Shown piece by piece: positions 38,963 through 45,428 of a stretch of 64,000 nucleotides of DNA. Below the pieces are notes generated by a model that worked only from the letters and a program-made list of their open reading frames with translations, made no database searches and was not told the DNA's origin. Within the stretch, counting starts at the first letter, position 1. The number at the start of each line of letters is the position of its first letter. Origin of the DNA: Vibrio salinus (GTDB lineage Bacteria > Pseudomonadota > Gammaproteobacteria > Enterobacterales > Vibrionaceae); NCBI RefSeq assembly GCF_021272385.1, contig NZ_JAJSDZ010000009.1, forward strand, positions 310,001 through 374,000, written 5' to 3'. Both the position numbers and the translations under genes were made by a program.

Positions 38963-39392
38963 TAGTGGTTGTTATAGCCAATCAAAATTGGTCACAGTTT
39001 TGTCGTTCTGCCAGAAGAATTGCTATGACCCATAGGGCAGTTATTATCGACTTTGGCTTTGCTTGTATTCACAATGCTCTAAATTACCTCTTGATTTTTA
39101 GGGTATTATTTTATTAAAACAGGTTGAAAATTTACCTGACCCGACAAATTCAAAGCACAGAAGTGAAAACTGCCACTTGATTAGTCAGAGCTGGACGTAA
39201 GTATCCACAGAATGTGGCAACGGGTCAGCCGGATTTTTCTGCTAGAAGTTTATTTAGTGGTGTTCGGGATCCTGTTAATTATACAAGGGCATTTAGGTAA
39301 ATTATGAAATATGGACTTCGAGTTGAGCAGGTGACATCGGCAATTTTAGCTGTTGATACTTATATACAATTAAACCATTAGGGAATAATTAT
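38963..39392 (+). other. Decayed cassette junk with RHS and toxin-end fossils
   Basis: About 430 bp without an intact gene. It holds a ~56-bp element (39087-39142) repeated at 41763-41818. An RHS fragment at 39201-39232 matches 35602-35634. A short open tail then encodes SARSLFSGVRDPVNYTRAFR and a stop at about 39300, which looks like the very end of a lost toxin tip. A 25-codon start-to-stop frame at 39304-39381 follows where an immunity gene would begin; it is probably truncated. Confidence 0.6.
39087..39142. repeat. Intercassette repeat, copy 1
   Basis: The segment cctcttgatttttagg to tttacctgaccc recurs at 41763-41818 with a handful of differences. Both copies lie just before RHS-derived sequence, so they probably descend from a shared 3' flank of an ancestral immunity gene. 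Confidence 0.75.
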
Positions 39393-39605
39393 ATGCATGC
39401 ATTTGCTATTGTTGCATTTACCTTGGTCATTCGTTGGCTAATTTATGTTGTAGATTTAAAGTTAATTAAAGAAATACTGATATTTCTAGGAGGAGGGCTC
39501 CCTTTAATACTAATTATTCTTGGTTATATTGATAAAGATATTATATCTGTGACATTGGCTGCGATTTGTTTATTTGGATTTCCAATAACTTCTAATTCCA
39601 AATAG
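39393..39605 (+). CDS. Two-helix small membrane protein, paralogue A
   Basis: This 70-residue protein follows an AGGGA Shine-Dalgarno and consists of two or three hydrophobic helices (FAIVAFTLVIRWLIYVV and a Leu/Ile-rich second half). It aligns along its full length with the next gene (WLIYVVDLKLIKEIL against WLLYVVNYILIKKLL; AAICLFGF against VLICFLGF). It has no named family. Tandem small membrane proteins in a toxin locus often act as immunity to membrane-active or periplasmic toxins, but no partner toxin is present. Confidence 0.6.
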   Translation: MHAFAIVAFTLVIRWLIYVVDLKLIKEILIFLGGGLPLILIILGYIDKDIISVTLAAICLFGFPITSNSK

Positions 39606-39704
39606 ATGGACTTATGCTTGAGGTGTTAGTAATTACATTTCATTACAAGTATGATTTTATATTAATTGTGTTTTTTGGCTGAAAAATTATCAAGGGAACT
39701 GCTT

Positions 39705-39917
39705 GTGAATTCTGTTTTTATTATTGTTTTTGCACTTGTTGTTGGTTGGCTTTTATATGTTGTTAATTATATTTTAATTAAAAAGCTCTTAGATATAGGC
39801 GCTATTACTCCTATTATATTATTTGTTTTTGATGTTGTTAAAAATGATGCCATATCTTTAATTTTAGTTCTAATTTGTTTTCTTGGGTTTGCTAGTGTTT
39901 CAATAAAAAATAAGTAG
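39705..39917 (+). CDS. Two-helix small membrane protein, paralogue B
   Basis: I use the GTG at 39705, preceded by AAGGGAA. It yields 70 residues, the same length as paralogue A, and aligns with it from the first residues. A longer frame opens at 39666 but has no counterpart in A. The helices are VFIIVFALVVGWLLYVV and a second hydrophobic half ending in SIKNK. The pair reflects a local duplication followed by strong divergence. Confidence 0.6.
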   Translation: MNSVFIIVFALVVGWLLYVVNYILIKKLLDIGAITPIILFVFDVVKNDAISLILVLICFLGFASVSIKNK

Positions 39918-40278
39918 ATAAATAACTAATAAGAGCTGTTGCTCTTTGCTGTTTAGATTTCATCTAGAAACATATTGACAGATACGTTATAGTAAACATC
40001 AGAGATATTATACTGACAAATCTCTGAAATTTTGAACAGTGAAGATTGCATCAGAACACATTATTGAATGTGGTTATGTTGTAGAAATGGTTTCTATCAT
40101 AAACACACCAATAGATAGCCAAAATAGAGTTCATCTATTGTTAGATGCGCATTACTCTATGTCTTTATTGCTCACAGGTGAAGGAGCTGGTTTTGAGATA
40201 TTAGTAATTATTTTGGAAAAGTAATTTTTTGTTATTACTATTTGAATAGGTAGCGTTTAGCGTAAGAGGGTTTAATTA
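39918..40278 (+). other. AT-rich stretch with one doubtful small frame
   Basis: The only open frame of note begins with GTG at 40039 and ends at 40224 (61 codons; it contains NRVHLLLDAHYSMSLLL). It has no clear ribosome binding site and no recognisable similarity. It may be a remnant of an immunity gene. A short inverted repeat (tcagagat and atctctga) flanks about 39999-40028. Confidence 0.35.
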
Positions 40279-40554
40279 GTGGGAGACTTGCTTTTTTCTC
40301 TGCTCAGTGTAATGGTTGTTGTTATTTTTATTATACCAATCGAAACTGTTCAGGGAGACAATATCATCGGAAATGTATTTGTTCCGTGTGTTTCCTTTTT
40401 GTGCATGTTTTCATTTTTATTTTTCTTTTATGATTTTGTAGTTAACCGGCGTGTAGAAAGAATGAGAGGTTTTTGGTTCTTTGGATTTCTGTTTTTTAAC
40501 TATATCACAGCAATGATATATTATGTTTTTTATTATAGAAAAAAGAAGACTTAA
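40279..40554 (+). CDS. Small three-helix membrane protein
   Basis: This 91-residue protein starts at GTG and comprises three hydrophobic helices (LLFSLLSVMVVVIFIIP; a central VSFLCMFSFLFFFYDFV; FWFFGFLFFNYITAMIYYVF) with a basic RRVERMRG loop and a YYRKKKT tail. The topology resembles small immunity-type membrane proteins. The upstream ribosome binding signal is weak. No family is recognised. Confidence 0.5.
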   Translation: MGDLLFSLLSVMVVVIFIIPIETVQGDNIIGNVFVPCVSFLCMFSFLFFFYDFVVNRRVERMRGFWFFGFLFFNYITAMIYYVFYYRKKKT

Positions 40555-40664
40555 TATATTAAAAACCATTTTGTATTTTTTCTACTTATGTCTTTTTTAG
40601 TACCGATTATATATTCTTACAATAAGGAAAACAAACTAATATCCAATAAAGGTAATAATATACA

Positions 40665-41309
40665 ATGTGTTTGATAAAACAGTCGTTTCCTCGATTAGTC
40701 TTAATATTAACTTCATTATGTTATGTAAACAATGTCTTTTCTGGAGAATCAATTTGTGAAGAAATTAAATTACATATAAATCCAGCTATTGAACAAAGTG
40801 AATTTAATGAAAGTATATTTGGAATAAAAAGAAAGCTGGAAGAAATTAAGAGTATATCAGATGTTAATAATGTTATAGGTAAAGCAAGTCGTCATTATTC
40901 CGAATATTTTAATTTAAAGGAATGTTTTTATTTAAATAAAAATAGATTCTTACAAAGAAATTCTGATATATTTAAGTTATTATTAATTGGAATGTTAAAT
41001 GAAGATTTTAAATCTGATAAATTTGATGATATAAAAAAATATGTTCTTAAATCATTACGCTCTGATGATGGAATGGTAATAGATAAAGCTATTTTTGCTA
41101 CTGTTTTTTTACATGATAATATGTTTATAGGTGCTCTGAAAGATATTGTCATTAATAGTAAGAGTATTAGCACCAGGAAGGACGCTATTGATGCGATAGG
41201 AAGTATTTATACAGAAGCATCAAAAGAGTCATTAAATGAACTAAGAGAACAGGTTCCACCTGATTTAGTAAAAGAAATTGATGAAACTTTATCTAAAAAC
41301 TATTGGTAA
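40665..41309 (+). CDS. Exported helical protein, possible immunity
   Basis: The 214-residue protein has a signal peptide (RLVLILTSLCYVNNVFS) and a strongly helical mature part. HEAT-like elements are visible in its C-terminal half (DKAIFATVFLHDNMFIGALKDIV and STRKDAIDAIGSIYTEASKESL). It has two cysteines in the mature region. It is very AT-rich and flanked by other small exported or membrane genes. A periplasmic immunity role is plausible but unproven. Confidence 0.55.
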   Translation: MCLIKQSFPRLVLILTSLCYVNNVFSGESICEEIKLHINPAIEQSEFNESIFGIKRKLEEIKSISDVNNVIGKASRHYSEYFNLKECFYLNKNRFLQRNSDIFKLLLIGMLNEDFKSDKFDDIKKYVLKSLRSDDGMVIDKAIFATVFLHDNMFIGALKDIVINSKSISTRKDAIDAIGSIYTEASKESLNELREQVPPDLVKEIDETLSKNYW

Positions 41310-41350
41310 AAAGCATTTTTAGTGATTCAGAGAGCAAGTAGAGTGATTGA

Positions 41351-41722
41351 ATGATTAAGTTTCTATATAAGAATAAAATAATTGCCAGAGAACTCTATCA
41401 GAGAAAAGGAGACAATGATGTTGGCTTTATGTCGATAGCATTTTCAGCAGTGTGTTTGTTTTTTAATATTTTATCTGTCAATTTGCTTATTGAAATCTAC
41501 TATATTCCATATAGGAATTATTCAATACTAAAGAATAGCTTTATATCAGTGGAAATTTTGTACATGCTGTTTGCAATTGCTTTGTTTTTTTTCATTGCTC
41601 TATTAAAAGGTAACCCTGAGTGGAATCAGATTTCTAAAAAAGACAAGTGGTTAAACAGAATTTATGTCATATTTTCTTTTTTATCATTACCTTGTTCTTA
41701 TATTGTTTACTACTTTCGTTGA
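41351..41722 (+). CDS. Small membrane protein, function unknown
   Basis: This 123-residue protein has three hydrophobic helices (AFSAVCLFFNILSVNLLIEIYY; ILYMLFAIALFFFIALL; IYVIFSFLSLPCSYIVYYF) and a charged N terminus. It starts 42 bp after the exported helical protein and is similarly AT-rich. It precedes the intercassette repeat and the second RHS cassette. An orphan immunity role is inferred from context. Confidence 0.5.
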   Translation: MIKFLYKNKIIARELYQRKGDNDVGFMSIAFSAVCLFFNILSVNLLIEIYYIPYRNYSILKNSFISVEILYMLFAIALFFFIALLKGNPEWNQISKKDKWLNRIYVIFSFLSLPCSYIVYYFR

Positions 41723-41762
41723 AAAATTATATAAGTTATTTAGTTCTACCCATTTTAAATCC

Positions 41763-41818
41763 CCTCTTGATTTTTAGGATAATATTTTATCAAAACAGGT
41801 TAGAAATTTACCTGACCC
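41763..41818. repeat. Intercassette repeat, copy 2
   Basis: This near copy of 39087-39142 is followed at 41838-41862 by a degenerate version of the mutB-side terminator left arm and loop (accgccattacg, then ttttgtgatg), which breaks directly into RHS core sequence at 41866. Confidence 0.75.
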
Positions 41819-41856
41819 TGAAATTCTGAATACATAAATAACCGCCATTACGTTTT

Positions 41857-43128
41857 GTGATGACAGGCACTGAAACGTTCTACTTCGGAAAAACCTACGA
41901 ACGGATTGTTAATGCCAAAACCGGCGAAACTCAGCATAAGCACTTTGTTTATGCTGACGGTAAGCTAATTGCCCTGAATACCCAAATCCGGGACAAAGAG
42001 AATAAGCTGAAAAATAAGCAGGTTCGTTACCTTCATTACGACGCGCTGAACTCGGTAGATATGATCACCGATGGCTACGGCAATGTGGTGGAGCGCCGGA
42101 GTTACGATACCTGGGGCAAGCAGAGAAAAGTGCTCTGGCGCAGCAGCAGCGCTTCCGAACTGATTCAGGAAGTGATCACCAACAGGGGCTACACCGGCCA
42201 TGAGGAGATCAAAGAAGTCGGGCTGATCCATATGAACGGCCGGGTTTACGATCAGGAACTGGGCCGTTTTCTGAGTGCCGATCCGCACATTCAGGCGCCG
42301 TTTTTAGTCAACAGCTTTAACCGTTATTCGTATGTGATGAATAACCCGTTGAAGTATGTGGACCCGACCGGGTTTAGTTGGGTTGGAGGGGAAACGTGTA
42401 ATGTAAGTACTGGTGAGGGCTGTAAAACCAGTAAAAGTACTTCTTCGCCAGATAATGGAGGGAAAGGTAACAATGATGATGATCATCAAGGCAAGACGGC
42501 AGAGAAAAGTAAGACAACAAGCAATGTTTCTAAAGAAGAAAGTGTAGTTGATAGTGATACCAAGGCGGATTCTTCGGGCGAAGATAACGAAAAAGAAAGT
42601 ATTAAGTCAGAACTCAATAAGATTGAAAGGTCTATTGAAAAGTATGATTGGGATTCTTTTTTAGATAATATGCATTTTTCCTTAGATGTCTTAGGGCAAA
42701 CTTTTGGATTAGGAGTGGGGCCAGATTTATTAAATGCAGGAATATATGCTGCAGAAGGTAAATTTGGTGATGCGCTTATTTCAGGTTTTGCTGCTGTACC
42801 TTTTATTGGTAATGGAGCAACATCAGTTAGAATTGGGAGGCGTCTTGAAGCTATTGTTGCAAAGGGGCCAAGGAAGTTATTAGAGCCTGTCTATAAAACA
42901 GCTAAAGAGGCTAAAGTTGCAGCGGAGAAACTCGGCTTTAGAAAAATAAAAGAAACTACTCATGGTGGTCAAGCCGTTTATCAACGAGGAAAAAATGAGT
43001 TTATCACTCGTGATCTTGATGGTCACAACGGCGGGGCATGGAAAATGGCTGATTCTGTAAAAAATTTGGGTAAAAAAGAGACTAGAGACGGAACTTTTGA
43101 TACCAACTTAAACCGTATAGGAGATTAG
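41857..43128 (+). CDS. Truncated RHS core with Ntox21-type toxin tip (displaced cassette)
   Basis: The 423-residue open frame lacks any signal peptide, SpvB domain or ribosome binding site. It begins at the RHS segment TETFYFGKTYERIV and is nearly identical to the main RHS protein up to DPTGFSW and its linker. A different tip follows: a pretoxin-like hydrophobic stretch (GKFGDALISGFAAVPFIGNG) and a C-terminal domain with GFRKIKETTHGG, RDLDGHNGGAWKMADSVKNL and TFDTNLNRIGD. That matches the pattern I know for Ntox21-type (toxin C-terminal, PF15526) nucleases. It is probably silent unless recombined onto the full gene. Confidence 0.8.
   Translation: MMTGTETFYFGKTYERIVNAKTGETQHKHFVYADGKLIALNTQIRDKENKLKNKQVRYLHYDALNSVDMITDGYGNVVERRSYDTWGKQRKVLWRSSSASELIQEVITNRGYTGHEEIKEVGLIHMNGRVYDQELGRFLSADPHIQAPFLVNSFNRYSYVMNNPLKYVDPTGFSWVGGETCNVSTGEGCKTSKSTSSPDNGGKGNNDDDHQGKTAEKSKTTSNVSKEESVVDSDTKADSSGEDNEKESIKSELNKIERSIEKYDWDSFLDNMHFSLDVLGQTFGLGVGPDLLNAGIYAAEGKFGDALISGFAAVPFIGNGATSVRIGRRLEAIVAKGPRKLLEPVYKTAKEAKVAAEKLGFRKIKETTHGGQAVYQRGKNEFITRDLDGHNGGAWKMADSVKNLGKKETRDGTFDTNLNRIGD
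41866..42575 (+). repeat. RHS core direct repeat, copy 2
   Basis: This copy of 36137-36840 starts at the same base of the RHS gene and stays nearly identical through the core, then diverges gradually in the linker. A crossover between the copies would delete about 5.7 kb and place the Ntox21-type tip on the full-length protein. Confidence 0.9.
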
Positions 43129-43130
43129 TT

Positions 43131-43325
43131 GTGAATAATAGTAGGAATCCAGATTGGGTAACACAAGGAAAGACAATTAAGCAATTGATCTCCGAACTTC
43201 AGACTTTTGAAAATCAAGACTTGCAAGTTGAAATTTCATTAGATGGTGGAGAGACCAGTAAGCCTATTAGTCTTGTTCGGAAACGACGTTCTATCTGTAT
43301 GTTAGTAAACAGCGAAATAGAGTGA
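43131..43325 (+). CDS. Presumed immunity protein for the Ntox21-type tip
   Basis: This 64-residue protein starts at GTG, preceded by TAGGAG, 2 bp after the toxin frame. Its sequence (TIKQLISELQTFENQDLQVEIS and GGETSKPISLVRKR) resembles the small proteins I know as regular partners of this tip type. It is soluble and cytoplasmic, which fits a nuclease target. Confidence 0.75.
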   Translation: MNNSRNPDWVTQGKTIKQLISELQTFENQDLQVEISLDGGETSKPISLVRKRRSICMLVNSEIE

Positions 43326-43500
43326 ACAACCGCCAGTATCTGGGGTGCAGGCTCTTTAAGGTACCGAAGGCATTAGAGTTGCGGGTAGTGTTGGCTACGA
43401 TGAACGTCAGGGTGTCTTGATTTTACAAAGAGAACAGTTTCTAAGATTGGGGATATAACGAAACTGTCCGTGAAAACGGGGTAGAACCCGTGTCGGCATT
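43326..43500 (+). other. Fragmented junction between cassettes 2 and 3
   Basis: About 175 bp without an intact frame. It begins with accgccagt sequence and includes gttggctacgatgaacgtcagggtg, which looks like eroded coding sequence. From about 43490 it becomes homologous to the pretoxin part of the main gene (37064 onward). Confidence 0.5.
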
Positions 43501-43884
43501 TTGGGCCATAGAGTAATGAGAGTCGTTGATGGCTTATATCATTTTTCTATAAAGAGATCTAAGATTGTTACAAAGGGGTTAGAGAGCAGAGGTATACGCC
43601 CACAACCTGGAACAAGAGTTAAACCTGAGGGTATTCCAGATAACTGGCGTGTTCGTTCATCAAAATCTAAAGGTGGAGTTAAATACTCAGATCCAACAAA
43701 CCCTCGCAAAAACGTAAGAGTGGAACAAGGTGTTCCTGACCATCCTCATGACAACTCTAGAGTCCCACATGTTAGGGACATGAGAAATGGCAGATATGTC
43801 GATAAGAATGGAAATCCAGTTCAAGACGGAAGAAGAGATCCTGCTGGTCATATATCTTTAGATGAATATCGTTATACACCATAA
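43501..43884 (+). CDS. Third toxin tip, displaced and without RHS core
   Basis: The frame of 127 codons opens with a pretoxin segment (GHRVMRVVDGLYHFSIKRSKIV) that matches the main gene (GHRVVKVVDSLYHFSINRSKFV). It then switches to another toxin tip: PGTRVKPEGIPDNWRVR, GGVKYSDPTNPRKNVRV, HPHDNSRVPHVRD and ending in GHISLDEYRY. I recognise this as a recurrent polymorphic-toxin C-terminal pattern but cannot give a certain Pfam name. No RHS core or good start precedes it, so it is probably a silent cassette. Confidence 0.7.
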   Translation: MGHRVMRVVDGLYHFSIKRSKIVTKGLESRGIRPQPGTRVKPEGIPDNWRVRSSKSKGGVKYSDPTNPRKNVRVEQGVPDHPHDNSRVPHVRDMRNGRYVDKNGNPVQDGRRDPAGHISLDEYRYTP

Positions 43885-43896
43885 CTAAGGTTGACT

Positions 43897-44232
43897 ATGA
43901 GTATTATAAATGTTGATAAACAACTCATTATTGAGTGCTTAAAAGAGTTAAGTGACACTGACTACCAGCAACGAGTATGGATTGTAGGTTCGACTGATGA
44001 GGTTTCCGGTTTCAACGATGTTGTTGCTGCCCTTTTTGATGATTCGCTCTTGGAGGACGCCCTATTAAAGAACAAAGTTACGTTTACGATAGAAGCTGAT
44101 AATAAGCTTCGTATGCTAGGGGAACTGATAGCATTCCTGCCAGATAATATCACCACTAAGGCTTTGGTATCACAACCAAAATGGAAAGATATCGTCACAT
44201 TGTCTGGAGATGTGTACAACTTGATTAAGTAG
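43897..44232 (+). CDS. Presumed immunity protein for the third toxin tip
   Basis: The 111-residue protein starts at the ATG at 43897 with TAAGG upstream; a TTG two codons earlier is possible. It contains IIECLKELSDTDYQQRVWI, FNDVVAALFDDSLLEDALL and a C-terminal DIVTLSGDVYNLIK. Proteins with this QRVWI...LFDDS pattern are, as I recall, often found directly after toxins of the preceding tip type. It may still be expressed and protect against non-self strains. Confidence 0.7.
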   Translation: MSIINVDKQLIIECLKELSDTDYQQRVWIVGSTDEVSGFNDVVAALFDDSLLEDALLKNKVTFTIEADNKLRMLGELIAFLPDNITTKALVSQPKWKDIVTLSGDVYNLIK

Positions 44233-44348
44233 TTGTTACAAACAGTGGAAGAAAGTTTCAAAAGAACATCTAAGTTATATTGCATTTATGTTCATATCAT
44301 TGAGAGATGACGTTATCATTTCTTTTTTTAGTGAGCAGAGGAACCACG

Positions 44349-45323
44349 GTGTTCAATAAGCAGACAACAGCAATAGCAGTTCTTTTTATCATCCTGTCAT
44401 TCACGGTAAAAGCCGATCATTTAACGGCATCGGCGGCCTATGCATCCATGGCACTGGTGAACGACGATACCTTATGTACCAGCCAGAACTCAAAATTGTA
44501 TCCACCGGCATGGACTAAAAATGCTACCATCGTTCAGGGGATTCCCCGCGGCGATACCGTACCGGCCGACTGGGCGCATCAGTATAATATTGAGCATCCG
44601 GATAGTGTGGTGACAAGTACTACGCCATGGGAAGCGATGACCGTCTGGTTTGTGGCTATTGAAGCGGAAGAGAATCTTGCTCATCACTATCAAATTGCCA
44701 TTGGCCAGCCTGAAGTCTGGATTCTGAAAAAAGAACAGACATCCGATAAGGCTGTCTGGACGCAGATTAATAATACCGGATCGGATATTCTGAACTTTAG
44801 CTGGGCAACTTACTTTGAAGACGATCTGGTGCACCCGACAACAAAAGAAGCTATCAACCTGTCTTCAGACAGTCAGTTTAAAAAATACAATTCAGATCGT
44901 CTTTCAGAGACAGCTAAATGCGGTTATCCGATTCATGGTGGGACGAATATGCTTGAGATTGGCAGCGATCCGATTTTGGGCGTTTTTGTGCGCGTAAAAG
45001 CGTGGTTATCCGGAGATGACACCACATCGGGACAAGGCAGTCCATCACCGTTAGTTTTACTGAGTGTCGGTGCCGATTATTATCCGACAATAAGCTCTGC
45101 GGCCAGTGACTTTTCTCCCCTCTATTATCTGCCGGGGGCCGGTGGAAGCCGGTATGCTTATTTAACCTCTGAACCCAAATGGTATTATATGGCGACGGTG
45201 CGCCCGGAAAATGGGTTACCTGTTGTCGATGAAACCAGTGCTTATTATCAAAATGGCGGAAAAACCTACCTGACCAGAAAAGAGTGGATGGAGGATACGC
45301 CACCGGTTCTTACGACAGATTGA
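44349..45323 (+). CDS. Exported protein of unknown function
   Basis: I use the GTG at 44349, which follows AGCAGAGG and begins a normal signal peptide (FNKQTTAIAVLFIILSFTVKA). An ATG 14 codons upstream would give an odd N terminus. The ~300-residue mature protein is Trp- and Tyr-rich with an even polar composition. It has two cysteines (DDTLCTSQN and TAKCGYPIHGG) and motifs such as TTPWEAMTVWFVAIEAE and VLLSVGADYYPTI. I recognise no family. GC content returns to the host average, so it probably is not part of the AT-rich immunity block. It converges on mutB and shares its terminator. Confidence 0.65.
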   Translation: MFNKQTTAIAVLFIILSFTVKADHLTASAAYASMALVNDDTLCTSQNSKLYPPAWTKNATIVQGIPRGDTVPADWAHQYNIEHPDSVVTSTTPWEAMTVWFVAIEAEENLAHHYQIAIGQPEVWILKKEQTSDKAVWTQINNTGSDILNFSWATYFEDDLVHPTTKEAINLSSDSQFKKYNSDRLSETAKCGYPIHGGTNMLEIGSDPILGVFVRVKAWLSGDDTTSGQGSPSPLVLLSVGADYYPTISSAASDFSPLYYLPGAGGSRYAYLTSEPKWYYMATVRPENGLPVVDETSAYYQNGGKTYLTRKEWMEDTPPVLTTD

Positions 45324-45370
45324 TAGTAAAAAGAGTAGAGTATTTTTTTCTTGGAATGAAACTCTGAGAT

Positions 45371-45405
45371 AAAAACCGCCACCACGTTTTGTGATGGCGG
45401 TTTTT
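45371..45405. terminator. Bidirectional terminator between the unknown exported protein and mutB
   Basis: Arms aaaaaccgccaccac and gtgatggcggttttt form a long stem with one mismatch, A-run on the left and T-run on the right. It can terminate both convergent genes and has a close copy at 38141. Confidence 0.85.
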
Positions 45406-45428
45406 ACTATACCGGGTTCAGAGGTGGG

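Noticed and set aside
41857..43128. Annotating the second RHS segment as an independently expressed gene
   Set aside because: No ribosome binding site, no signal peptide and a breakpoint inside the RHS scaffold argue for a silent cassette; I list it as a displaced fragment.
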